From assembly GCA_016839625.1 (NCBI GenBank), contig JAEOTY010000059.1:1-37615 (forward strand): a stretch of DNA of 37,615 nt. The letters are read 5' to 3'. The notes under the pieces were generated by a model. That model was not told the origin of the DNA. It made no database searches and saw only the letters and a program-made list of their open reading frames with translations. Positions within the stretch are counted from its first letter, which is position 1. Each line of letters begins with the position of its first letter. Below, piece by piece: positions 17,996 to 26,424 of this stretch. Source of the DNA: Candidatus Hodarchaeota archaeon (GTDB lineage Archaea > Asgardarchaeota > Heimdallarchaeia > Hodarchaeales > Hodarchaeaceae). The position numbers and the translations under genes were made by a program.

Positions 17996-18059
17996 AATAT
18001 GCGAGATACTTGATAAAGACATGAACTACGAAAGCTTTGAGTTATTTTGAGGCGTGAGA

Positions 18060-20393
18060 ATGGAAGTGGAAAAACATTTAGTTGTTATATCAGCAGGAGT
18101 TGATTTTCCCCCCTTACTCTTAGAATTCCTCCAAGCTGATTTGCGCTTTACCATTATCCTCAATACTACCGCAGATTTCTCATTATCAAATAATCAAAAG
18201 GGAGAACAGGAGAAGGAAAAGGTAGGGGAGGTATGGTATCATCATGAAATTGTCAAGCTCGCAAATACTATTGTTCCCGATGATCTAACAAAAAGTTCCC
18301 TGGCAAAGGTCTTTTCAAAACCTACTGCTCAAACCCGCATTCCTTTAAGCGATGCTGAGATGTTCTTAGTTCAGTGGGTCAGTGAACGTAAAAGGGCAGG
18401 TCAAAGCTTCAATGAGTTTTTCAAAGCACTAACGGATTATGCTGGCACTTGTCTTGATGTCTTTCCCTTAAGATTTCCAGAAGAAGTCGTGACAATAAAA
18501 ACAGCTACATCCCAGGTTCCACTGCGATACTTCCAAATTACAGGTTTTATTGATCAGAAAGCACAGCAAAAAACAGATCTTGAAGAACTGCAGAATCTTT
18601 TGGTAGAAAGTCAAGAGAGTAAGGACAAAAAGAAAGCGAAAAAACAAATTGAAATAACTGGATTAGATGTGGATCGAGATATCCTAACTGATGAAGCACA
18701 AGAGGAAATTGCTGAAGCTGATGCAATCCTTTTGCTAGCTGAAGATCCTTGTTCATTAGCCCTTCTCTTATTACACAAGGAATTCGCAAAGACGGTTAAA
18801 GAGTCAAAGGCTCCAGCAACATTGGTTTGTCCTAGTCAATTCAGCTTTCGTGAACAATTCATTCTTCAATTATTAGGTGTCAAACCTACCTTAATTGGAA
18901 TTGCAGAATTAGGTGCTGGGATAGTGGATCACCTCGTAGTTGGCCCCGATGATGCAAGTGAGGTTACTTCTCTCCGTTCTAAAGGTTTCAACGTCATCAT
19001 GGAGGATTTGGCTAATATACAGGGAAAGAAAGGTTTATCTACAATTCTGAAAGGTATGGGAATCTCCCTCAAAGATATATCCGTTACTTCAGAAGAATCA
19101 GATACAAAGCCTACTCTTGAAGAACTAGTAACACAATTATCCTATAAGGTCGAAGGAACCGCCGAAATCGAAGAATCTGACGTTTCAGAGATAATTGAAA
19201 GTATTAAACCCCAGATATCCGATGAATCTGCTCCAGTTGAAACTCTTTCTCCTCCAGTGGAATTATTAGACACAAAAGAGACAGATTTTGATTTTACTGA
19301 TCCATCATTAGCTTTCACTCAAGAAATGATCGAAGGGCTTATGCAAGAGTTAACAGATGAATTTCCGACAACAGATCAGAAGGTCAAAATTAGCACAGAA
19401 AATATTCTGGAGGAGGAAATAGGGGAAATTAGCACTCAATATGAGGATCAAGAAGCTTTTACTGAGGCAATACAAACACTTCTGAAGTCAGAAACGATTG
19501 ATAACTCAAGTGAACTCGTTCAAGGCATAAAAGATGCCATATCGAAGAATGCAGACATGGCAACTTATGCAGCAAAGAAACTCACTGCAGCTTTAGAAAC
19601 ACAACAACCTCAACTAATACAGGCTTATCTCGACTTCCTAAAACCCAGACGATTAACTTTCATTAAAGAACTCCTAGATTGGCTGTTAACCGATCTAGAA
19701 TCGCCTGATTTTGTGGGTTTTGCTCAACGAGTTTCAGTTATCATATCAATGAGTAAAATTAATGTACAATTTATTGAGAATTTCATGAAACACGTTGTCG
19801 ATTACCATGTTTCAAAATCTCTACCACCTATTGAACGAGAACATGTTCGAACATTAATAGGGATGATAACAGCTCGTAATGTGACCTTGCAACGACGAGT
19901 TATCCGAAGTTTCCTCAGTCATTATGAATCACCAGGTATAAAACTTGATGAAATTTGGCTAGGACTTCTTAAATTCGATGCAGCCCTAGTGGCCCTTGAG
20001 ATTATTGAACACCAGAGTGAGTTGGGGGTTAAAATTGTTCAGGATGTATTAGCAAGAAGTTTTGGTTCATTTGGGAACATAATTTATGATGTTTTCCACG
20101 CATATCAAGAGGGAGACCTTCAAAGAGTTTTAACAGTCGCAGGAACACTTTCAGACGCTTTACTTAGAAAAGGACGGAGAAAGGAACTAGCAGAGAAAAT
20201 TACCAAATTTGGGAGTGTTCCAATTGAAACCTTGGCAAAAAGTGTAGAAATAGATCCTAAAGAGCTTGAAGAGCTTATATATGAAATGATCAATGAGAAT
20301 GAAATAAATGCTAAAATCGACGTAGTAGAAGGACGTCTTTGCATTGTACAATTAAACGATAAAAAGAAATCAAAAGAAGAGGATGAGGAGTAG
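18060..20393 (+). CDS. CofD-like domain fused to helical region and PCI/DDRGK-like winged helix
   Basis: About 777 residues, no membrane segment. Residues 1-345 follow the CofD (2-phospho-L-lactate transferase)/YvcK fold from end to end: first strand VVISAGVDFP, then TIILNTTADFS (CofD: NTxDDFe), VPLRYFQITGF, the IEITGLDVDRD / EEIAEADAILLL strand pair, and a C-terminal LLGVKPTLIGIAELGAGIVD followed by HLVVGPDD (CofD: lGvepsalgVA.ly.dfld..viDe.D). The Gly-rich loop and GPxNP-type motifs are lost, so catalysis is doubtful. An acidic linker (~350-460) leads to helical repeats (~465-710) and a winged helix (~715-765: VPIETLAKSVEID, EELIYEMINENEINAKID, VVEGRLCIV) like those of PCI and DDRGK proteins in eukaryotes. 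ATG 18060 (GAGG seven bases upstream) is preferred to GTG 18054. Function unknown; scaffold role inferred. Confidence 0.7.
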   Translation: MEVEKHLVVISAGVDFPPLLLEFLQADLRFTIILNTTADFSLSNNQKGEQEKEKVGEVWYHHEIVKLANTIVPDDLTKSSLAKVFSKPTAQTRIPLSDAEMFLVQWVSERKRAGQSFNEFFKALTDYAGTCLDVFPLRFPEEVVTIKTATSQVPLRYFQITGFIDQKAQQKTDLEELQNLLVESQESKDKKKAKKQIEITGLDVDRDILTDEAQEEIAEADAILLLAEDPCSLALLLLHKEFAKTVKESKAPATLVCPSQFSFREQFILQLLGVKPTLIGIAELGAGIVDHLVVGPDDASEVTSLRSKGFNVIMEDLANIQGKKGLSTILKGMGISLKDISVTSEESDTKPTLEELVTQLSYKVEGTAEIEESDVSEIIESIKPQISDESAPVETLSPPVELLDTKETDFDFTDPSLAFTQEMIEGLMQELTDEFPTTDQKVKISTENILEEEIGEISTQYEDQEAFTEAIQTLLKSETIDNSSELVQGIKDAISKNADMATYAAKKLTAALETQQPQLIQAYLDFLKPRRLTFIKELLDWLLTDLESPDFVGFAQRVSVIISMSKINVQFIENFMKHVVDYHVSKSLPPIEREHVRTLIGMITARNVTLQRRVIRSFLSHYESPGIKLDEIWLGLLKFDAALVALEIIEHQSELGVKIVQDVLARSFGSFGNIIYDVFHAYQEGDLQRVLTVAGTLSDALLRKGRRKELAEKITKFGSVPIETLAKSVEIDPKELEELIYEMINENEINAKIDVVEGRLCIVQLNDKKKSKEEDEE

Positions 20394-20401
20394 TTAATAC
20401 T

Positions 20402-21400
20402 TCAGCTAGATGGAACTAAAATATAGATTAACGCCAATAGAATTAAAACAACTAGAATCCAAATAATATTCATTCGTCTAACTTTTGCAGATTGCCTTTT
20501 AGAGAGGCCCCTACTTTTTACTCCAAATATCCAGAATACTCCTGTACAAGAAAGATTGATTGCTAAGATATTAAATAATAGAAGACCTATTGCAGATAAT
20601 GCTAAGCTAAATTCACCTAATGCAACTAAAATTCCAATTGTAGCTGCAGGAGGGCACAAAGATGCTGCAATGGCAACCCCAACAATCGAAACATCTAATC
20701 CTCGAGCAACTACGATTCCTGCAGCAAGTCCTCCCAATAATGCAAGAGCGATAATCGGAAGATCTAATCTTGTACGGTTATGTAATTCTGTTGTTAATTC
20801 AACTGTGAATCCTGTCAAAATACCTAAAGAGACAAGATATTGAGTGATCAAAACCATTAACCCTCCGATAACTACCGTAACCGAAATACCCGTAATTTCC
20901 GCAAGTAACCCTCGTTTTATGAAAGAGGTTGTTTCAAGACTTAATAATCCAAGAGAAGTCAATACTATTGGGCCTAGGAGGGGAGCTACAATCATACTCG
21001 CAATAATGACAACAATATCATTATTAAGAAGACCAAAAGCAGCTAGAGCAGCAGCAAGACAATTCATAAGAATATATATACTGGAAATACCTGAGATGTC
21101 ACCAAGGGTTACTAATATCTCTTCTCTATTTACTCCAGCACTTGAAGGTAGATTATCTTTTTCTTTCGCACTGGAAATTATTAAAGAGACTGGTCTGACT
21201 ATTATTTCACCATAAGCAGCTCCAATACCTCTTGCTTTTAGTTCTTCGATCAGAATATTAGTTTGATAATCATCAATATTCAATTCATAGCGAAAGGACG
21301 TTCCAAAATCATAAGATGTCGCTGGGAGGGAAAACTCCTTTAAAAATTCATCCATCAACGTTTTACGATCCGATGGTAGAGTGACTTGAACTTCCTTCAT
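20402..21400 (-). CDS. DUF389 family membrane protein
   Basis: About 332 residues. The N-terminal ~85 residues are a soluble ferredoxin-like/ACT-like domain (MKEVQVTLPSDRKT...). The rest has the DUF389 (TIGR00341-type) helices: IIASMIVAPLLGPIVLTSLGL, GGLAAGIVVARGLDVSIVGVAIAASLCPPAATIG and a LFNILAINLSCTGVFWIFG end. The family is widespread with no proven function; a transport or sensing role is guessed from the fold. ATG 21400 is preferred over GTG 21409 because GGTGG lies five bases before it. It converges with the preceding gene, eight bases between stops. Confidence 0.9.
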   Translation of the reverse strand: MKEVQVTLPSDRKTLMDEFLKEFSLPATSYDFGTSFRYELNIDDYQTNILIEELKARGIGAAYGEIIVRPVSLIISSAKEKDNLPSSAGVNREEILVTLGDISGISSIYILMNCLAAALAAFGLLNNDIVVIIASMIVAPLLGPIVLTSLGLLSLETTSFIKRGLLAEITGISVTVVIGGLMVLITQYLVSLGILTGFTVELTTELHNRTRLDLPIIALALLGGLAAGIVVARGLDVSIVGVAIAASLCPPAATIGILVALGEFSLALSAIGLLLFNILAINLSCTGVFWIFGVKSRGLSKRQSAKVRRMNIIWILVVLILLALIYILVPSS

Positions 21401-21627
21401 GAAATCCACCTATAGAAAGGAATTACTAACAGTAATGAAGAATTATCGCAACTTTTAATTGGATGTAACCTACCTTGAAGATAATTCAATGAAGGATTAT
21501 CTGAAAATCATAGATTAAAAAACTAAACCCAAATCAAAGCAGGAATTATTAAGAAAAAAATCCTAAAAAGTGATTAATAAATTTAAGTGAAGAGTAAAAG
21601 AAAGGAGATAATTCATCTCTAACATCA

Positions 21628-21635
21628 GTATATAC
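21628..21635 (+). promoter_or_regulatory. TATA box for the two-ATPase ABC operon
   Basis: GTATATAC is centred about 37 bases before ATG 21669, in the 268-base divergent gap shared with the DUF389 gene. Predicted start near 21658 gives a very short leader without a Shine-Dalgarno motif. Confidence 0.4.
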
Positions 21636-21668
21636 ATAATTTTAATTAACTCCTTAACAGGCTAACGA

Positions 21669-23393
21669 ATGACAATGATTCCCAGTTCGCAGAAAGAACA
21701 ACTGAAATACATTCAAACTAGAGTTATTGAAGTTGTTTCAAAGCCCAGTGTCTCCTATCTCTGGTATTTTTTTATTGTTTTATTCTTTTTGACTCTTGTC
21801 CTATTTCCGACGATTTTTGTTATGCTTTATGCCGTCTTGGAATTTACTATTATCCAATCTGAGGTACTTTCTAATCCTACAATCATGTCTGAGATTTTGG
21901 AGGCTTTACTATACTCAATTACTGTATCAGTTACGATTACAATAGTAGATTTGATATTTGGTCTCCCTATTGCTTGGATATTGGTACGAAAAGAATTTCG
22001 GTTCAAATCGATCTTAAATAGCGTCATAGAGCTCCCGTTAGCTGTTCCCACAGCAGGCCTTGGTTTTTCGGTAGCACTTTTTTGGGGAGTAACTCCGAAC
22101 GTACCTGTCAAACCGATTTTTGCTTTGAATTTCATTCAGGACGCGTTACCTATTCTAATTCTCTTCCATTTTACTACAACTTTTCCTTATGTGGTTCGTT
22201 CATTAGCAGCTATTTTAGAGGAAATTGACATTACACTAGAAATTGCTGCTCGAACATGTGGAGCAAGTAAGTTTACGGCAGTAAGAACTGTTACTCTTCC
22301 TTTATTCCGTTCTGGAGTTGCAACAGCAATGGTACTAAGTCTTGCAAAAAGCTTGAGTGATACTGGGGGTGTGATGACGCTTTTAGCAACGATTAGTAGC
22401 CTTAAACAAACTGGAACTGTTTTAATTGGCAACTGGAAACATGACTACCAAGACTCTATAACAGCAGGGGAAGAACCATTCAGTTATCTATTACCTGGAA
22501 TGGCTTTTATTAGTGTAATAATGATCTTTATCGCCTTATGTCTAGTTTTTCTTGCGAAAATTTTAGCAAAACGAGCAAAATTACCATTTCGACGTGTGTT
22601 TCCCAGCTTTGAATGGAAGATTAGTGAGGGGACGGCACCAAGAGCTCGGTCAATTTTGGCTTTCGGTTTCTTAGTATTTTTTGTCTTAATTCCCTCGTTT
22701 TTTATAGTTCTGTATATTTTTCAAGGAGTAAGTGCAGAAAAAATTCTCACTGCTGACTGGCTTCTTTTTGGCCAAAGTATTTTGTTCTCAGTAATAGTGG
22801 CGACTGTTGCAACAATCGTAAATGTCTGTTTGGGAGTACCAATGGCGATCCTAATTACCCGGAGAAATCATATATTTTCTCGCATTCTTGATGCACTGGT
22901 CGATATTCCTTATATTGTACCAAGTGCAGCGTTAGGGTTTAGTGTAGGTTTATTCTGGACTACTCAAATCATTTTTCCCACAAATGAACTATTCTTTGTT
23001 ATTATGGCTCATATCAGTATGACTTTTCCTTTCATCGTAAGAAATACCATTGGAGGATTAGCAGAACTTGATCCTGCATATGAAGATGCAGCACGAAGCT
23101 TGGGTGCTCGACCTTTTCAAACGTTTCGTCATGTTACTCTTCCTGTGGTAAAGTTTTCAATTGTCGCTGGAGCAATTATGTCTTTTACCCGTAGTATTGG
23201 GGAAACTGGAGCTACATTAGCAGTGTCTCCTGAATCCATAACTGCCCCAGTTTTCATTGTTGCTCTGATAAAGGGAGCAGAACCCGATTACTTTTTTGCA
23301 GCTCTTACAACAGTGATCCTCATCCTAATTTCTTCTCTATTGATCTTCGTTTTAAGGGCCAGGGTAACCAAAAAAGGCAAACGTAAATCGTAG
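21669..23393 (+). CDS. ABC importer permease, two fused membrane halves (FbpB/ThiP-like)
   Basis: A 574-residue permease made of two BPD_transp_1 units, each with about six helices. Both EAA cytoplasmic loops are visible: EIAARTCGASKFTAVRTVTLP in the first half (~residue 195) and DAARSLGARPFQTFRHVTLP in the second (~residue 475). Fused permeases of this type serve iron(III), thiamine, sulfate/molybdate-like or phosphonate importers. It starts at ATG 21669 and is followed 11 bases later by the first of two ATPases. No binding protein gene is close by. Substrate unknown; the PhoU-like gene downstream suggests an oxyanion. Confidence 0.93.
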   Translation: MTMIPSSQKEQLKYIQTRVIEVVSKPSVSYLWYFFIVLFFLTLVLFPTIFVMLYAVLEFTIIQSEVLSNPTIMSEILEALLYSITVSVTITIVDLIFGLPIAWILVRKEFRFKSILNSVIELPLAVPTAGLGFSVALFWGVTPNVPVKPIFALNFIQDALPILILFHFTTTFPYVVRSLAAILEEIDITLEIAARTCGASKFTAVRTVTLPLFRSGVATAMVLSLAKSLSDTGGVMTLLATISSLKQTGTVLIGNWKHDYQDSITAGEEPFSYLLPGMAFISVIMIFIALCLVFLAKILAKRAKLPFRRVFPSFEWKISEGTAPRARSILAFGFLVFFVLIPSFFIVLYIFQGVSAEKILTADWLLFGQSILFSVIVATVATIVNVCLGVPMAILITRRNHIFSRILDALVDIPYIVPSAALGFSVGLFWTTQIIFPTNELFFVIMAHISMTFPFIVRNTIGGLAELDPAYEDAARSLGARPFQTFRHVTLPVVKFSIVAGAIMSFTRSIGETGATLAVSPESITAPVFIVALIKGAEPDYFFAALTTVILILISSLLIFVLRARVTKKGKRKS

Positions 23394-23404
23394 GAGATTA
23401 TTGT

Positions 23405-24568
23405 ATGGTAAAAGCACACATTGAAATTCACAACTTGAACAAACGCTTCGGGAAGCTTTATGCCATACAAGATTTTAATTTAGAAGTAGAACGTGGCGAA
23501 TATGTGGTGATTTTAGGCCCAACAGGCGCAGGGAAAACCACTCTTCTAAAATTAATTGCGGGTTTAGTAAAACCAACTTCAGGAAAAATATACAAGAATG
23601 ATGAGCTCTTAAATAATATTCCACCAGAAAAACGTAATTTGGCTTACCTCCCTCAAACATCAGATTATTCACTTTTTCCTTATATGGATGTGTGGGAAAA
23701 CACAGTTTTCTCTCCGAAGATGAAAGGAAATAAACCATGGGAAGAAGTAATAGCGTTAGGAGACGAAATACTCGATTTAGTTAATTTAAGGACTCGTTAT
23801 AATGCATATCCTCATGAATTAAGCGGAGGGATGATGCAACGGGTCGCTTTAGCACGAGCGATTGCAGCAGATGCGGACGTTTTCTTGTTAGATGAGCCAT
23901 TACGCGCCTTAGACGCAAGATTACGCATTCGATTACGAACAGAAATCCGAAAATTAGTCAGTGATCTTGAGAAAACAACATTTCATGTCACTCATGATCA
24001 GGAAGAAGCTATTGCAGTCGCTGATAGAGTGTTAATCATAAATGAGGGGAAAATAGTCCAATTTGATATTCCTGAAGAAATTTACGATTATCCGTCTACA
24101 TTATTTGCAGCATACTTTTTTGGTACAACAAACCTAATACTAGCCACAAAAGCACGAAATGAAAATAATGGGGAAGTAGTTCAAGCAGGGGAGCATAGAA
24201 TTACTGTTAAACCTAAAGATATTTTCCGTAGCTTCGATCAAAATGACAGTTATTCTGATGAAGAAATCGTGCTTGCGATTAAAGCAGAAAAAATCCATGT
24301 GACCCCTTTAACAGAGACCAAGAGTGAGTCACACTCTAAGGTTAACTTCTTTGAAGGAACTGTTGAACAGGCTTTCTTCTTGGGAAAATGGGCAAATCTC
24401 GCTGTTCAGGTTGACGGACTTCCAAAGAAAGAACTTCATGTGAGCATTCCTTCATCAGACCTTCATCAGTACGATGTTGGTACTAATGTTAGATTAGAAA
24501 TCCCTTCTGAGAATATATCCTATTTTTTGGAGCATTGGGAAGTAGTTAAAAAATTGGAGATGAGTTAG
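23405..24568 (+). CDS. ABC importer ATP-binding protein 1 (with C-terminal TOBE-like region)
   Basis: A 387-residue ATPase of the MalK/PotA/FbpC class: Walker A GPTGAGKTTLLKL, signature LSGGMMQRVALARA, Walker B VFLLDEPLRALDAR, H-loop VTHDQEEA. After ~residue 240 comes a regulatory beta region like TOBE (IVLAIKAEKIHV, then a later FFEGTVEQAFFLGKW). ATG 23405 follows GGAG (23393-23396) directly after the permease stop. It lies end to end with the second ATPase (stop at 24566-24568, next ATG 24569). Two different ATPases imply a heterodimer on the fused permease. Confidence 0.93.
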   Translation: MVKAHIEIHNLNKRFGKLYAIQDFNLEVERGEYVVILGPTGAGKTTLLKLIAGLVKPTSGKIYKNDELLNNIPPEKRNLAYLPQTSDYSLFPYMDVWENTVFSPKMKGNKPWEEVIALGDEILDLVNLRTRYNAYPHELSGGMMQRVALARAIAADADVFLLDEPLRALDARLRIRLRTEIRKLVSDLEKTTFHVTHDQEEAIAVADRVLIINEGKIVQFDIPEEIYDYPSTLFAAYFFGTTNLILATKARNENNGEVVQAGEHRITVKPKDIFRSFDQNDSYSDEEIVLAIKAEKIHVTPLTETKSESHSKVNFFEGTVEQAFFLGKWANLAVQVDGLPKKELHVSIPSSDLHQYDVGTNVRLEIPSENISYFLEHWEVVKKLEMS

Positions 24569-25663
24569 ATGCCAAATGTACAATTAAAAGGGGTTTCTAA
24601 GTATTTTGGACGTATTAAAGCTCTTGAAGAAGTTGATTTAGAAATCAAAAACGGGGAATACATCAGTATCTTAGGTCCATCAGGATGTGGGAAGACTACT
24701 CTAATAAATTGTATCACTGGAATCGTCGAACCAACACATGGTACGATCTTGATTGACGAGAAAAACGTGGAAAATCTTCCTATTGAACGAAGAGACTTTG
24801 CCATGGTTTTTCAAAGTATCGCACTATTTCCTCATATGACAGTTGAGCAAAATGCTGCTTACGGACCTTTTGTAAAGGATGAACCTAAACAAACTCAAGA
24901 GGAAATAAGCAAAGAAATGCTTCGATTAGTAGATCTACTTGAACAAAAACAGCTACGTCCCCGCTCTTTAAGTGGGGGAGCGAAACAAAAGACAGCCGTT
25001 GCACGAGCTCTTGCGAATAAACAAAAACTATTGATCTTGGACGAACCGATCTCTGCTTTAGATTACAAAGTCCGTGTATCCCTTCGATATGAACTTCGAA
25101 AATTGGTGAAGAAATTAGGATTAACCGCTATACACATCACCCATGATCAAGAGGAAGCATTATCAATATCTGATAGATTAGTTATTCTTCGAGCTGGCCA
25201 GATTATCGAGATTGGATCTCCTCAGCAGCTTTACGAACGTCCACAAACTCTTTTCTCAATGAATTTTGTGGGAGAAAGTAACTTCCTAGAGGGAATGATC
25301 AAGCAGAAACTAGCCCAAGATTCTTATAGAATTGAGTTTAGAAATCATCAATATATCGATCTTCAAGGCTTAAAAGGAGATTTTGATCAGGGAGAGAGTA
25401 TTGTCTTAGCTTTCCGACCTGAAACAGTGAATTTTTGCTCTCAGGAAGAAGATGATGCTCTGAGCGGAACTATTTTACGAAAAAGATTTAGTGGGGGATA
25501 CATACGATATGAAATGGAACTATTAACTGATGATTTGATAATCGTCGATTCTCGGACTCTATTAGACGAGAAAGAAAAGATATTTATCCAACTTGATCCC
25601 CAAAAAGTACAATTATTTGCTTCTCCTGAATTTGGTTTATTGGAGGCTTTATCACTTGAGTGA
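24569..25663 (+). CDS. ABC importer ATP-binding protein 2 (with C-terminal TOBE-like region)
   Basis: A 364-residue ATPase of the same class: Walker A GPSGCGKTTLINC, signature LSGGAKQKTAVARAL, Walker B LLILDEPISALD, H-loop ITHDQEEA, then a TOBE-like end (VLAFRPETVNF, LSGTILRKRFSGGYIRYEM). It starts directly after the stop of ATPase 1 and is preceded by TTGGAGATG, so translation is coupled. Its signature (GGAKQ) differs from the usual GGQQQ, but both composite ATP sites look complete. Its 3' end overlaps the TTG start of the PhoU-like gene. Confidence 0.93.
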   Translation: MPNVQLKGVSKYFGRIKALEEVDLEIKNGEYISILGPSGCGKTTLINCITGIVEPTHGTILIDEKNVENLPIERRDFAMVFQSIALFPHMTVEQNAAYGPFVKDEPKQTQEEISKEMLRLVDLLEQKQLRPRSLSGGAKQKTAVARALANKQKLLILDEPISALDYKVRVSLRYELRKLVKKLGLTAIHITHDQEEALSISDRLVILRAGQIIEIGSPQQLYERPQTLFSMNFVGESNFLEGMIKQKLAQDSYRIEFRNHQYIDLQGLKGDFDQGESIVLAFRPETVNFCSQEEDDALSGTILRKRFSGGYIRYEMELLTDDLIIVDSRTLLDEKEKIFIQLDPQKVQLFASPEFGLLEALSLE

Positions 25664-26357
25664 ACACAAAGAAAGTAGTTTATTACACTGGTTCCGTCAG
25701 AGACGCAACCAGGTAATTTTAAAAAGTATAGATATGCATATCGAGAAAATTTTAGACACTTTAACATCTTGTGAGGAATTAATCAAGAATATAACAACTT
25801 TTGATCTACCCCGAGCCGAAAAAACCTATAACCGGGTAAGTATGCAGGAAAGAGCTGCTGATCATATCCAAGATGATCTTGCGAATGAGATTGCACGTGG
25901 TGTTCTACCACCTGAAATTCGGGAGAAACTTTATCGTCTTGTACGATTAGCTGATTCAACAGCAAATTGGACAAAAACAGCTAGTAAAAGTTTGGTTATG
26001 TTTGCCAAGTTAGGAATAGAACTTTCACAATTTGAGGATCCTATATTAAACTTCTTTTCCGAATTAAATCGCCTCACAATCGAATCTGTTAGAGTTTTCC
26101 GAAAGATGTGTTCCGCACTTGGGCGTGATGATCAAACCATTATTGATAATCGACAAATCATTGAAGATCGTGAGCGCGAAGCTGATGAAGTTCATTTTCG
26201 TGCAAGAGAGGAAATACTGGGTATTTCTGATAAATACGGATTTTCAGTTCACTTTCTCCTGTTAGATACTGCTAAGAATTTTGAAAACGCGTCAGACATG
26301 ATTACTCATGCGGCAGATGTTCTGTATACAATTGTATTATTAGGAACTCCAACTTAA
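25656..26357 (+). CDS. PhoU-like protein (DUF47/TIGR00153 family)
   Basis: About 233 residues of helical bundle. It shows the DUF47 repeats: QERAADHIQDDLANEIARG in the first half and DREREADEVHFRAREEI, then LLLDTAKNFENASDMITHAAD in the second, with acidic ExxxD metal-cluster motifs. Members usually pair with phosphate (PiT) or other anion transporters and control them. Start is TTG 25656, preceded by GGAGG (25642-25646) and overlapping the TGA of ATPase 2 by eight bases, so it belongs to this ABC operon. A longer in-frame start at 25593 would lie deep in ATPase 2 and add an unlikely N-terminus. Role: likely regulator of the ABC importer (inference). Confidence 0.88.
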   Translation: MSEHKESSLLHWFRQRRNQVILKSIDMHIEKILDTLTSCEELIKNITTFDLPRAEKTYNRVSMQERAADHIQDDLANEIARGVLPPEIREKLYRLVRLADSTANWTKTASKSLVMFAKLGIELSQFEDPILNFFSELNRLTIESVRVFRKMCSALGRDDQTIIDNRQIIEDREREADEVHFRAREEILGISDKYGFSVHFLLLDTAKNFENASDMITHAADVLYTIVLLGTPT

Positions 26358-26424
26358 ATAATTGGTTGCATTTTTAAATCATATCTTAGGCAAATTTATC
26401 CTTCCTTTGAGATGGACATTTCTG

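Larger units (their letters stand above)
17720..18059. other. Intergenic stretch of about 340 bases
   Basis: AT-rich DNA with no convincing gene. It holds an inverted T-tract/A-tract near its left end (likely terminator), two near-identical copies of GAATTAAGC at 17833-17841 and 17844-17852, and a TATA-like element at 17988-17995 for the gene starting at 18060. A 92-codon frame on the minus strand (17744-18022) is rich in Phe, Ile, Cys and Ser as expected for non-coding AT-rich sequence and lacks a ribosome site. Confidence 0.6.

Noticed and set aside
17744-18022. 92-codon open frame on the minus strand
   Set aside because: Composition (Phe, Ile, Cys, Ser rich) is that of random AT-rich sequence, no domain pattern, no ribosome site, and it would run into the terminator-like inverted repeat of the preceding gene.
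20844-21215. 123-codon frame antisense to the DUF389 gene
   Set aside because: It mirrors the conserved membrane helices of the real gene and has no domain pattern of its own.
25593-25655. Longer start for the PhoU-like gene inside ATPase 2
   Set aside because: The extra 21 residues are unlike the family and overlap conserved codons of the ATPase end; TTG 25656 has a GGAGG at good spacing.
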